Assembly (NCBI GenBank): GCA_001599595.1
Contig: BCHH01000003.1
Coordinates: forward strand, 1,598,477-1,662,476
Length of the DNA stretch: 64,000 bases
Reading direction: 5' to 3'
Source of the DNA: Beverwykella pulmonaria
Taxonomy: Eukaryota; Ascomycota; Dothideomycetes; Pleosporales; Melanommataceae
The notes beneath the pieces are model-generated. The model saw nothing but the letters and a program-made list of their open reading frames with translations. It was not told the origin of the DNA and did not search any database. Shown here piece by piece: positions 1-10,535 of the stretch (position 1 is the stretch's first letter; every line of letters begins with the position of its first letter). The translations under genes were made by a program, and so were the position numbers.

Positions 1-1
1 G

Positions 2-193
2 GTTGTTAGCGGACATGGCGTTGGGTATTCTAGAGCGTTGCAGATCATTCCAAATACTGATGGGAAGGTCATTCTAGTGTTTAATGGGGGAACTTGGCAA
101 GCTGGACCGAAGGAAGTTACTGCTGGTGACTTTCTGATTACTGGTACGGGGTCGAGCTTTGATAGTAGTTCAAGTTGCCAGTCCTCCGATTAA
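2..193 (+). CDS. 3' end of an unidentified gene, truncated by the window edge
   Basis: The frame opening at base 2 is read for 63 codons to a TAA at 191-193. The peptide is rich in Gly, Ser and Thr and contains the stretches SGHGVGYSRALQ, DGKVILVFNGGTW and a Ser-rich tail ending SSSSCQSSD. The composition suggests the C-terminus of a secreted beta-rich protein. The GYSRALQ/DGKVILVFNGG pattern faintly recalls sialidase-like Asp-box (BNR) proteins, but 63 residues are too few to name a family. No intron signal is evident. The upstream part lies outside the window. I am fairly sure this is coding and unsure what it encodes. Confidence 0.5.
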   Translation, partial: VVSGHGVGYSRALQIIPNTDGKVILVFNGGTWQAGPKEVTAGDFLITGTGSSFDSSSSCQSSD

Positions 194-2165
194 GAAGAGA
201 TCGATGCCTAGCAATTAGGAAAGAGCGATGTCCCGTTTCGTAAGGACAATCTTCTTCATCACTCTTCTTTTCTAGGGAGCAGTGAAGGGAGGTTATAAGA
301 CTTTCATCTTTCCGAGAATTATTTGATTTATCTCTTTCTCCATTATTATTGTTGGGATTCAATTGCCATTGTGCATTTCAATCCGTTGTGAACATGGTTT
401 AGGCGTCTGAGGTGCTTGCGCCAGAGTGACTAACGGCTGAATGACCCACCAAAGACATCTGGAAGTCTAGAAGTGTCCGAGTTTGTCCAGCAGTCACTCT
501 CTACGAGGACCGTGCACAGCGTACTTACCACACCCTGACAAGGCGCCTTTAACGGCCCTTTCCTTGACGTTTAACCCCAGAACCCAGTATGCTTGGGTGG
601 GAAAAGCAAGGATTTTGCCGAGTTTAGATCGGAAATATTAACGAGACCCCGCATTATGCTCAACATCCTCCTGAGACACCGGCAAGGCCAGACGGTAGAT
701 TCCAGAAACGCCTGGGACCGCGGTCATAGGCTGGAATGGGTGTCCTAGATCGGGAACTTGCTCCGTATTGAATCTATTTGATTGAGCCCAATTTTGGTTG
801 AACAGATGTTACCATGGCTCGGGTTTCCCCCTAACCAAGATATCGCCGAGACGGGCCAGCCGGGTCTGTCGCCTTCACCCCCATGTGTGCATTTCTGTGA
901 TCAATTGTACCGCCCCTTGCAGCGCATCAAAGGCCCGAGATCAAGAATCTGACGACATGATCTGCTGCTTTGATTATCGTACAGATATTAACATGCATAG
1001 TAGCAGTAAGTATGAATGACGGCTATGAAACGGCGCTTGTTTCGTGGAGTACCAGGTGCGAATGACTGGGCATTAACTTTGACTTTCTACAGCTGACCTT
1101 ACGAAACACAAAAACAATAGGTAGCTTTCGGCTTCGGAAGGCAAAAGGGTGTCGTACAACAAGAAGCGTCCCAAAGTCCTACAAGCTAGTCGACCACATG
1201 CATTTGCGGCAGCACTTGGGAGGATATGTAAGACGCTCTGGCTCGGCATTCCAGTGTCATATCGCGGATGGGCTTGTCGGCTGCAGTATCCACATCATTG
1301 GTTCGTGCAAACTCTATAAGAGAGCAAGAAAAAGGCAAGGGAGACTGTGGCGTTACCTACGAAGGAACTGCAGGGTCTTATCACACAGGCCCTGGTTGAA
1401 TCGGTGCAGGCGAAGCAAGGCCCTTGTTGGTTTCACAGGGCTATTGCAATAGCAATGGGGGGTTCTAAGCAAAGTATTGATTCGTGTATGTGTCTCTCTG
1501 AGGTGAGGCTCAGGAGGTTGTATCATCCCTTTGCCGCCAAGCGTCGCTAGTGTCTCATGTGATAAACACGTGATCACAACATCACCACGTGATCACCACG
1601 TTCGATATATATATTCCAACAGCCCTTAAGCCCTTAATTTTGATCTGCCTGCTTCGGCTACCGAATTTGGGGAGGCAGGGAAATTCGGGGAGGCGTCTCG
1701 CCCATTGTCGCTAGACACACCCTGTCTATTCCTAATGACATGGGGTTGAGGGAATAATAGGCGACCCAGTATTAGCTTCTATCGATAACCTGATTCGATC
1801 GAGAGATAGATATTTTGCCTGTGCATGTTCCAAGAGACTTACCCAGCACCTACAGAATTGGCGGAGATTCTCTTAACTCTTATCCAAATATTCAAGGAGA
1901 TGGAGTGTCTGGCACGAAACCCAAACTGCCTGCAGAATCTTCCAAGTGAAACAGTTGAATGACTATATTTAATAACAGCATTTATATTGCTCTCCTATGT
2001 ACTCTTTTAAGGGTTTTTTAATGGGGGACAATGATCATATGGCGACTGCGTTGTTCCAGGAGGAATCCCGTCAGAGCAGCTTATAAGCCACCCGACCTTG
2101 GATCAGCTAGCTACATCTGGACAAGCCAAAACCATTACAACTCTCTACGTGGAAAATTCCTTCAT
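194..2165. other. Intergenic spacer with hairpin and CACGTG repeats
   Basis: This holds presumed 3' UTR of the partial gene and the downstream flank of the GH95 gene, which is on the opposite strand. The only ORFs are short, overlapping and unrecognised. Two identical 11-mers, CACGTGATCAC, lie at 1567-1577 and 1586-1596. Just downstream, nested inverted repeats (1645-1650 with 1673-1678; 1653-1657 with 1661-1665) could form an imperfect hairpin and may be an old transposon end. No gene is supported. Confidence 0.5.
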
Positions 2166-4732
2166 CTATGTGAGAGTAACAGTAAATTTTGTTCCTTTGC
2201 CACCAGCCAGCTGAACGAAAGTGCCTGATCCACTAGCGCTCACGTCGATAGAAGTGCCGACTTTTCCAATCTGACTACTTCCCAAGGTCACCCAAGCCGG
2301 GTTGCCATTTAAGCTAGTCAAGTTCGCTGCCGTAAGCTTCGCATTGGAGTCCCAGGCAATGTCAACTAGGAACCCAGCACGAGCTCGTAGGCCCTTTACG
2401 TATCCACCACCGTTGCTTGCCCACGCAATTGGGAGGGCGGGAAGCAGTCTGATTAGCGTAACTCGGCCACCTTCGTTGTAGTAGGCAGCCTTCATTCGGC
2501 TTACTGTGCTGTCCGCACTCAGCCACTCGTGGCTCTGCAGTAAAGCTTCTGCCATCCCCGCTGAGCAGCCAAAGTTGGCATCGATCTGAAATTGGGCTGG
2601 TGAACCGATATTCATCATCGATGAAGATTTGCATCCCTGTTGAAGTTGGACGGTCACACTGGAGCTGACAAGTGTGGAATTAAAATATCGAGCTCCAAGA
2701 GCCATAACCCAGGCACGCGGCCATCCGGCTTCACCTCCTCCATTGTTCAGACGGCGAGTCAGAGATGAGATGGCCCAGGTGAAGGTTGTTTGGTTTGCGG
2801 ATGTGATTTGTGCTAAGGGATAAGCACCTATCAGTTGAGATACGTGGGACATGCCTGGTTGAGCCTCGGTGTAGTCTTCTATCCATTCCATGATACCTCC
2901 GTAGCGGTTCTGTCGAAGTGGAGCTAGTTGGTGTCGAAGGGCTGTGATCTGGGAAGAGAATGCTGCATCTGTGATATTGAGGATATCTTGGGCTTCTAGG
3001 ACGATTCCAAATAGAGCCCACAGCAGGGTATTGTCAATGGTCGACCCGCATGTTACAGAGGCAGAGCTCCCGTTAGGAGAAATGAAGGTATTTTCTGGAG
3101 ATGTAGTAGGGTTCGTTACTTTCCAGCCTTTGTAGTCAGTCAGGAAGTCGATATAAAATGTCGCTGCATCTTTGATGGGTTGGAAGTTGTTTCGCAGAAA
3201 TGTAACATCCCCTGTGTAAAGGTAGTACTCATAGGTGTGCATGACCAGCCATGCTAAACCCTGGGTCCAGGTTGTGGCTGGCTGCCAGTTATCCTGAGGA
3301 GCAGTATCTCCCCACAGATCCGTGTTGTGATGCGCACAGGAACCACGGGCATTAAACATCTTCTGAGCAGTAATCTTCCCGTTGGTATTTACAATGTTGA
3401 CTAGGTCAAAGAAGGGTTGATAGACATCTTCAATGAGGTCTGGACAATTGATCAGTATGAGCACCTCGTGGAAATGGAGACTGGGAGCTCACTTGTGACG
3501 AAAGCATGCCAATAGTTCATTTCTAAAGTCATGAGTTAGCTATTTCACAAACTTTAATTTCCTGCAAAGACTTCTAGGAATCGCTTGAAATACGTACGTA
3601 GATTAATGTTAATAGTGAAACGCGACCCCCACATTGGCTTCCCATCCGGATTCCAAATGCCTTGCAGGTTTGCTGGCAAGGTGCCAGTTCTGGAAGAAGC
3701 TATCAGAAGGTATCTCCCAAATTGCAAAAATAACACCGCCAGCTCTGGATCATATTCCTGAGACATAGCTGCTATCCGTTTTGAGGTAGATTTTGACTTT
3801 TGAGCTGAGGTTGAGGAACCGAAGTTGAACGTTGAGCGTTGATAAATCGCTTGGTAATCATCGACATGAGCGGTGCGGATCTGGGCATAGGACTGTGTGA
3901 CAGCCCGCAAGTCAGAGAGCACTTTACCCTCAAGGTTGGACTGTCTGAAATTGGTCCACGATGTTACATAGATCCACGCTTCGTTCGCACCGATGCATTT
4001 GGCTTGATTGCCAGATACAGAAACAGTTCCACTAGATGCCACGATGCGTGCCCCCACGGCGTATTTCATGGGGTTATTACCGCCGCTATCTCCAACCATA
4101 ATGATGGTGTCATTTCCGGAACCTGTGCTGATTGTGCTGCCACGGCGGAGGCTGATGGAAAAGGATACGGCACCGGGTTGGCTCGCCACAATACGAATGG
4201 CCGTGATATTGGCGGGGTTGCTGGCGATGTACTCGCGTGAATATGATACACCTCCAACGGTATAGTAGACGCCCGATGTAGCATCACTGATGTCCAGCCA
4301 GCGTTCATAGCCTTCAACCGCAGAGCCATGGGCCATCACAAGGTCCATTTGGCCGACAGAGTTGTAATTACGAGCTGAACTAGGCACGCCATCGTAATCG
4401 GCCGTGGCAAGACTTTGAGCTGCGGCGAAGTTGCCTTTTACGATGTCACTCTGGATAGTGGGCATCGACTTCAACGCGTTCGGATTGATGCGCGACTGAA
4501 GCATTCCGTTCCAGAAGGAGTCCTCATTAAGCCATATCGAGTCGTTTTGGACTCCTCCAGGGATAGACGCACCGAGGCGTCCGTTGCCAATGAGGAAACA
4601 ATCATTCCATTGCGTGCCGGCGCTGGTCTGCCATAGTCTGAAAGGGTTCGAGGCAGAATTTGGGGGCTTAATGGATTCGCATCGTGCGATAGTAACGAAG
4701 AGGGAAAGAAGCAGTGAACGGCTTAGAGACAT
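2166..4732 (-). CDS. Secreted GH95 alpha-1,2-L-fucosidase
   Basis: This 812-residue enzyme is predicted to release terminal alpha-L-fucose from xyloglucan side chains or glycans outside the cell, by the inverting mechanism of family GH95. There are three exons: 4732-3598, 3522-3493 (30 nt) and 3439-2166, with introns 3597-3523 and 3492-3440. I start at the Met before a hydrophobic signal peptide ([18 protein letters not shown]); an upstream in-frame Met would bury the signal. Joining the exons restores the family motif NINLQMNYW. By comparison with bifidobacterial AfcA (general acid Glu566, Asn421/423, Asp766), the likely equivalents are Asn375/Asn377, Glu573 (in IMEWIED) and Asp675 (in QFQIDANFG). 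Length matches fungal homologues and the frame is intact. A GH3 xylosidase pseudogene lies beyond its 5' end. Substrate is inferred from the family. Confidence 0.93.
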
Positions 4733-5739
4733 GTTCCTGAAACTTGTGGTTTGCAAGCAGAGATGGGATTTTTGGGAACTGGTCAAGTATGCTACCTTCA
4801 AGACTGAGACGCAAAGAAAACATTAAAATATCATTGACAGAGATGTGTACTTGGCAAACACCCTGCCAGCGGCTGCACTTCTCGCTCAAAACTAGATGCA
4901 CATAATTTCGCTATAATGCTACATGGTTCGTTCTGCCGAATATGAGGGCGTCGCAGCCGTGTCGACATTCCGCCTCTACTTGCGCTGCAGTCTTCATATG
5001 GAACAGAGAAGCCTCGTGATGATCTCAATTCTAGCCAGAGGTCAAACCCAGCGAATTTGGCGGCAGATAAATGGTGTTGCATAAGCGGCCTAGATGTATG
5101 CAGGGACCGTGGGCTTGGTGTGAAGCTAGACTTGACGCCTACTCGGTCCCTGTCGTCTTAATTTGTATCCACTCCGCTGGCACCCGGACCGTGCGCATCT
5201 CATGACGGAAGTGCGGCCCTAGCGGCAGCGGGAAAGATACTTACACCGTCTGCCTGAAAGTCGTCGGCAGACTGGAAAAGAGCCTTCCTGATTCACCACC
5301 CGTGCACCTTAGCATTCGCAGGAGGTGTTGTAGATCCCACGATTTTCAGGACCTTGTTTGTAAATCGAAAACAGGTCGTCTTGGGCCATTCCAGTGATAG
5401 ATTAATACGAAGAATGTGTTATCGATGTAACACTGGGTTTTTGAAGATCTCGGTTGGTAGACAGGACTTCGCTGTGAGCGCACTATACGTAGAAACGGCC
5501 TGGACTAATTATCTTTGGAGCTTGCTCTCCTCTTGCTTTTCCGTTTTGTCTGTCAAGAGAGACTTAAAATTACTTTTAAGCTGATATTTGAGGGAGTCTC
5601 TGGAGCACACTGCTTATGGAAGGACAAACTTCACGCATTGCTAATACAATTCTATTCCACGTATTTCTTGTCTATTAAAGCTAGGCAACATCCGCTGCCG
5701 CAGAAGTCTTGAGATATCCAACTCCGGCACGTCAGCATA
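4733..5739. other. Spacer between GH95 gene and GH3 pseudogene
   Basis: This contains the promoters of the divergently placed GH95 gene and the former xylosidase gene. ORFs here are short shadows without recognisable domains. I see no repeat or RNA gene. Confidence 0.4.
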
Positions 5740-6960
5740 ATGGCCCCCTTTGCTATCTTCAAGACGCTCGCGGCACTCATAGTGCCAGGCACAGCTGCCA
5801 ACTTGGCTTCACCTACCCCGACTGTGTCAACGGTCAGTTAAAGGCGAATACCGTCTGCAACATCAGCGCTGCTCCGGCCGCTCGTGCAACAGCTCTTGTT
5901 GCGGCCATGCAGAATAGCGAAAAACTTGCCAATCTTTACAAGTAAACAAGTGCCAGTCTTACACCAGAAGTGTATTGAAGCTCACTCGTTACTCCTTCAA
6001 CGCCCAGATTTCGATCCAAGACTTTGCAGAGTATTAACTCCCCCCTTTCCAAGCCTGCACGCATGATGCCAAAGCTGCCTCTGTCATGTGCTCTTACAAA
6101 GCAGTTAACGGTGCACCCTCTTGCGCGAATGGTTATCTGTTACATACTGTCTTGCGTTAGCACTGGGGCCAGACCGATAATAATCAATAATACATTGTTA
6201 ACGATTGTGATGCTGTCTCGTTTATTTACAACTAGCATCATTACGCTTCGACTTATGAAGATGCAGTGGCAGCGGCCTTCAACGCAGGGACAGATAACAT
6301 GTGCGCCGGCATGAATCCTGACAGCACCCCTGCGGATGCTTTCAATGCTGGAGCCTTCAGTCAGGCCACACTTGATAAGATTATAATACGGCAATATCAG
6401 GGCTGGATATTTCGATGAGCCCAGCAGCACATACTGCAACCTGGGGCACGCGGATCTTCAATTCTGCAAGTGCCAAGGATCTAGCTCTTCAGATTGCTCG
6501 GGAAGCCTTTTTCGTGCTCAAGGATGAGGACTTCCTCCCGGGCTCATTCACCGATGCTCCAGTGGCTATGATCGGATTCTGGGCAGACACTAGAAGCAAG
6601 ATGTTTGGGGGTTAGGGGTTATAGTAGCGCGGCGCCCTATACAAACAGACGTGTATATGCTACCAAAAATTGGGCATCAAGGTTAAGTACGCTAAGGGCC
6701 CAATTGCTCAGACGGTCTAGAATAACTGGACAAGTGCTGCAGTGGCTGCAGCCCAAAACTCTTCAGCTATTGTCTTTTTTGCCGGTATCGATAATACCGT
6801 TAAGAAAGAGCAGACCGACCGCACAATCATATCTTGGGCTGTACCACAGTTAACTTTAGTTCAAAGGCTTGCAAGTTTAGGCAAACAATTGTCATTGCCA
6901 AGGTGGGCACTCATATCGAAGATACCCCTCTTTTAAACACAACTAATATCTGAGCTATAT
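5740..6960 (+). pseudogene. GH3 beta-xylosidase pseudogene (BxlB-like)
   Basis: Consecutive pieces match fungal GH3 beta-xylosidases in the right order but in shifting frames. A start and signal-like segment at 5740 is followed by CVNGQLKANTVCN and AAMQNSEKLANL (5829-5942). About 100 or more residues are then missing. Next come IQDFAEY, SVMCSYKAVNGAPSCANGYL, DCDAV, YEDAVAAAFNAGTD (about 5997-6310), then WADTRSKMFGG, YSSAAPYT, KYAKGPIAQT, TSAAVAAAQNSSAIVFFAGI and VGTHIEDTPLL up to about 6940. Frame-preserving stops interrupt conserved positions (after FAEY, after the LR of the LREHWG motif, at the Trp after DDNQ, and in the IYDxHHY motif), with at least four frameshifts besides. The C-terminal third is absent. 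The active gene would have released xylose from xylo-oligosaccharides. Some changes are G-to-A or C-to-T but others are not, so RIP cannot be claimed. Confidence 0.87.
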
Positions 6961-8454
6961 CAGCCATACATACACATACAATATACACACATATATAACT
7001 TCTGGACATCACCCAGATTACAGAAGAAGTACGTTCTGAAGCTGTAGTAAGGTCACAACTGAAGCCTACATATAGAAGACCTAACAAGGCTGAAGACAAG
7101 GTATATTGAAAGGATAAGAGAGGTAAATGATAGAGCTCGGGAGCGATCATGCACCTGCTAAACTATTAATACTATCTTGTCTTAATGGCCTTTTAAATCC
7201 TATCACGCCTTTGACGATCTAAGGTTCATATGGGAGGTCGTATTGCAGAGCACAGATATCCCGAATGCTGAATTCCTCGCGCGCAATTGAGGAGCCAATG
7301 CATGAAAATAGGTAGGCAAAGTATGAGTGAGGCATTAGCATCTTATCAAGTTCGAATACTGGGCTCGCGGTACCCGAAACGATTTAGCGAAGACACTGTC
7401 TCGTCCCTCCTTTTGCGACATGTTTCGTTTGACTATAGCAATGAATTGAGAGATCATCCAAGAACGCAGTATGCGAAAGGCGTAAGCGACAGTCCTCCAG
7501 TGCAATATTATCGCTTCAGCTCCAGCTGGTGCATTTTTGTGTCAACTTCAACCATGTCCGACCAGGCATGGCATTAGGTATTAGGCGCGGGGCGCATAGG
7601 CAATGTCTTCCAATCCTTGGGTCTCTGTCTACATCCGAGGAGGTGGTTTCATTGTGGAGGGAAGTGAAGAGTCAAGCAAGATTGTGACAGTGAAGCATGC
7701 GACAGATCTAGTCGTGTATGCTCCACTAGCCAGTCAGTGTGCGCCCCTTGTGTGCCCTTGGTAAGAGGAATTTCGAAGGATTGAACTGATGCTACAGCAC
7801 TCTTGCACTCATTGAAAACTTCTTTGCCTTGCTGCCCGTTCAGTTTCAATGCGAATAGAGATGATCTCGAATCGACACGAAGGAAAACTTATCCAATGAG
7901 CGAAGCTCCTCGAAACCGGCTCGTAACAACATCCGATGATATTGCATAAAATTCCTACCTCGGTACTATTTTTATCTTTGTCGTCGTATACGGCTCGCCG
8001 AACTCGGTGTATAATCTCATGAGGTTGAGGCTGAGCTTTGTAACCTTAGCGTTATATTTGCCCTACCCTTTCACGCTGCAACCAATCGAGAGCATTCCAT
8101 CCGCCACTAGTTCAGCAATTTATACTCGGTGTTCTTCCCTCTAGCTGAAATGCAGCCGCATCTTCAGCGCCGCCACATCAACGGTCGGGTATGCGCTAAT
8201 CTCCACGACTGTAGCTACAAACATTCGAGTGTAAACGGCGGTGAGAGTTCGGCGTGGGTCGCCATTGATCTTGACTGCACAGATCGAAAGGGATTCATTC
8301 AAGAAAAGCCCTCAGCGCCGAAGTATTTGAAGCCGCTCGCACCGCCACTAACGCAGAAGCTATCGTCACACATCACACAACTTATCACTCCATCCTCTCG
8401 GATTCTTCATTTCGCACAAGCGCCGTAGCGAATCTCCTCCAGCTTTGAGTCCCA
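6961..8454. other. Spacer, AT-rich at its left end
   Basis: An AT/AC-rich low-complexity tract (about 6960-7010) follows the pseudogene. The remainder has only short ORFs with no recognisable domain. The right end (about 8380-8454) is the promoter and leader of the small secreted protein gene. Confidence 0.4.
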
Positions 8455-8839
8455 ATGCGCACTTCGACCGCCCTCCTCACAATTGCAAGCATCCTTTCCA
8501 CTGCGACTGCCGCCGGAAAGTACGAGATCGCCGCCACATTTGCGACGTTTGAGAAAAAGACTTGCAGCGGTCAGCAAGTGGACCACAAAGTCCCAGATGG
8601 CACATGTTACCATCTGCCCGGACAAGGGATAAAGATTTGGTATCTGGCACCAGAATGTTACAGTAATTCTTCCACTGCTCGAGCATTATTTCGAAATTTT
8701 GAGGCAATTGAGCAGGCGCTGATATTCTTTAGTGGCCATTTATAGCGGCGAAGGATGCACGAATTCAATAGGATGGATGAAGGGGATACAACAGTGCTAC
8801 GATATTGGGGATATCAACTCGTATCAGATATATTGCTAG
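8455..8839 (+). CDS. Small secreted six-cysteine protein (effector candidate)
   Basis: The first exon (8455-8662) opens with a clear signal peptide, MRTSTALLTIASILSTATAA, and continues with cysteines after KKT and GT. Read through, the frame becomes low quality and stops at 8745. Splicing a 70-nt intron (8663-8732; GTAATT donor, GCTGAT branch-like site, TTTAG acceptor) joins it to an open second exon, 8733-8839. The product has 104 residues. The mature part has six cysteines at 37, 51, 68, 78, 91 and 104, the last being the final residue, enough for three disulfides. Small size, signal peptide, even cysteine number and a gene-poor neighbourhood with a pseudogene are usual for apoplastic effectors or antimicrobial-like proteins of fungi. 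No known family is recognised, and function is not inferred beyond secretion. Confidence 0.62.
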
Positions 8840-10535
8840 TGACAGAAGATGAGCTTCAGACGTCTTCAAGAAGAGGTGGTGGCAAAAGAAGCACCTTGGG
8901 TAGCATTTAGTCTCAGATCACCTCGCTATCAACTCGTTCGAGTTTGGATCTTAAATAATTTCAACCTAACTAACAAACGAAGGTGACATCTGTCCTCAAA
9001 TCTCTATTCTATAGCACCAACTATAACTGTATCACTAATCAGCAGATACTGCCCAGTTTGTTCAGTTTGGCAAAGTATGACTAGAGGTCCAGAGCACTAC
9101 ATCCAGGGAGCAGGAAAACTTCATCGTGCAGTCGAGCACCTTTCGCTACCCAATCAATTTTAAATAGGTCGTCATCTAGACACATCAAACACATATCCTG
9201 CTTAGCCATTGTGATCAGAGGTTAGTAAACCCCCCAGGCGGCGCCTGCGGCGCGTAACTTCTGACCGCGTAGAGGACTCGCAGTGAAAAATTGCAGACCC
9301 CAACCGTTTGCATGGTGTTGAAAGAATTCGCCACCAGCGAAAAACCGTCGGTTCGCACAGGTCCTTTGCTCTTCACGATGATAGTTTCCATGTCTAGGCG
9401 GAAATTCCCACACGAAGCAGTATGTTTCGAGGGTGCTCGTTGGGCATTTCAGTCCGTGTCGAAGCCCTATTATGTTATTGTACCAATTTGGCCTGGCTAG
9501 CATTGTGTCACACAACTTCGCTCCAATGGTTGTTTGTATGTACACTTTCGCCTATTCTTTATCATGCCTTGGAAACTGTCTATCGTCTGCGTCTGACCAA
9601 GCTCTACCTCGGCTGTAGATCATTCGAATGCGGGAGGGTGGCAAGACTTAGTGTGGTGCCCCGAAAGGGGCATGAGGCCATGATAGAGCCAGTTGCTGAC
9701 AAGCTCTTCGTTGTAATCGGTGGCATGTCTTTTGTTCCGAACTTTCCATGGCGGAAAGGCTGGATCACATATACAATCTTCTGGAGGACATTTGTCGATC
9801 ATCAAGGGTGTCGGGGTACCAAACTAGAAAACCATATATACGGTGATGCCGCCTACAAAGCGAGGACCTTGTCTGTGCCAGTTCTGCAAATCCTAACATG
9901 TAGATTTACAATCCAATACATACCCTATCAGACTTCCGCTCGGTGCCTGCACTGTTAGAGAGTGCTTGCGGACGGGCTCCGAGAACGGCGTCTAAAGCGC
10001 TTAGACAAAACTAGTTTGAAAGGCTTGAAAAGAAATCGCTATTTGTTGTATAGTACTCAACGCATGTTCCTATATTATTATATACCGTGTAGCATACTAT
10101 ATATCCATAATACTGCATTAAACACAATATTTTAGCCATGATTAAAGCTGTACGACATGTACCTCTACAAGAGAAAAGCTCCATGTAGCAGCTCCAAAGA
10201 ATTTTAGGCATCAAAATTAGTTAGATACAAACAAGTAGTATATAGAGGAAAATCGAAGGAACGAAATATCACAAACCAGGTTATTATTTCGCATACGCTC
10301 CAATAATTTCATGACTGAAAGTGGTTGCTCATCCAGTCCTTGCCATTTTTCAAACAACTGAAGGTACACTAACATCCTATATCTTAAAACAGAGCCGTAA
10401 ATAAACATCAAGCCGATAGCTAACAAATAGGAGGCTTAACAAAATATTGAAACCCATTTCGCAAAGCAATGCTAATGCAGTATTACGCACTTGCCTCATA
10501 ACGTCGGTCTTAGAATCGCGGCTTGAAGTCTACCA
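8840..10535. other. Spacer with an AT-rich block
   Basis: An open frame at 9422-9958 (+, 178 codons) has atypical composition and no domain, so I do not call it a gene. From about 10010 to 10480 the DNA is markedly AT-rich, as in decayed repeats, but no element boundary is visible. The right end is the 3' flank of the P450 gene. Confidence 0.4.

Noticed and set aside
9422..9958. 178-codon plus-strand ORF
   Set aside because: No domain or signal peptide, unusual composition and overlapping ORFs in other frames. Chance is more likely.
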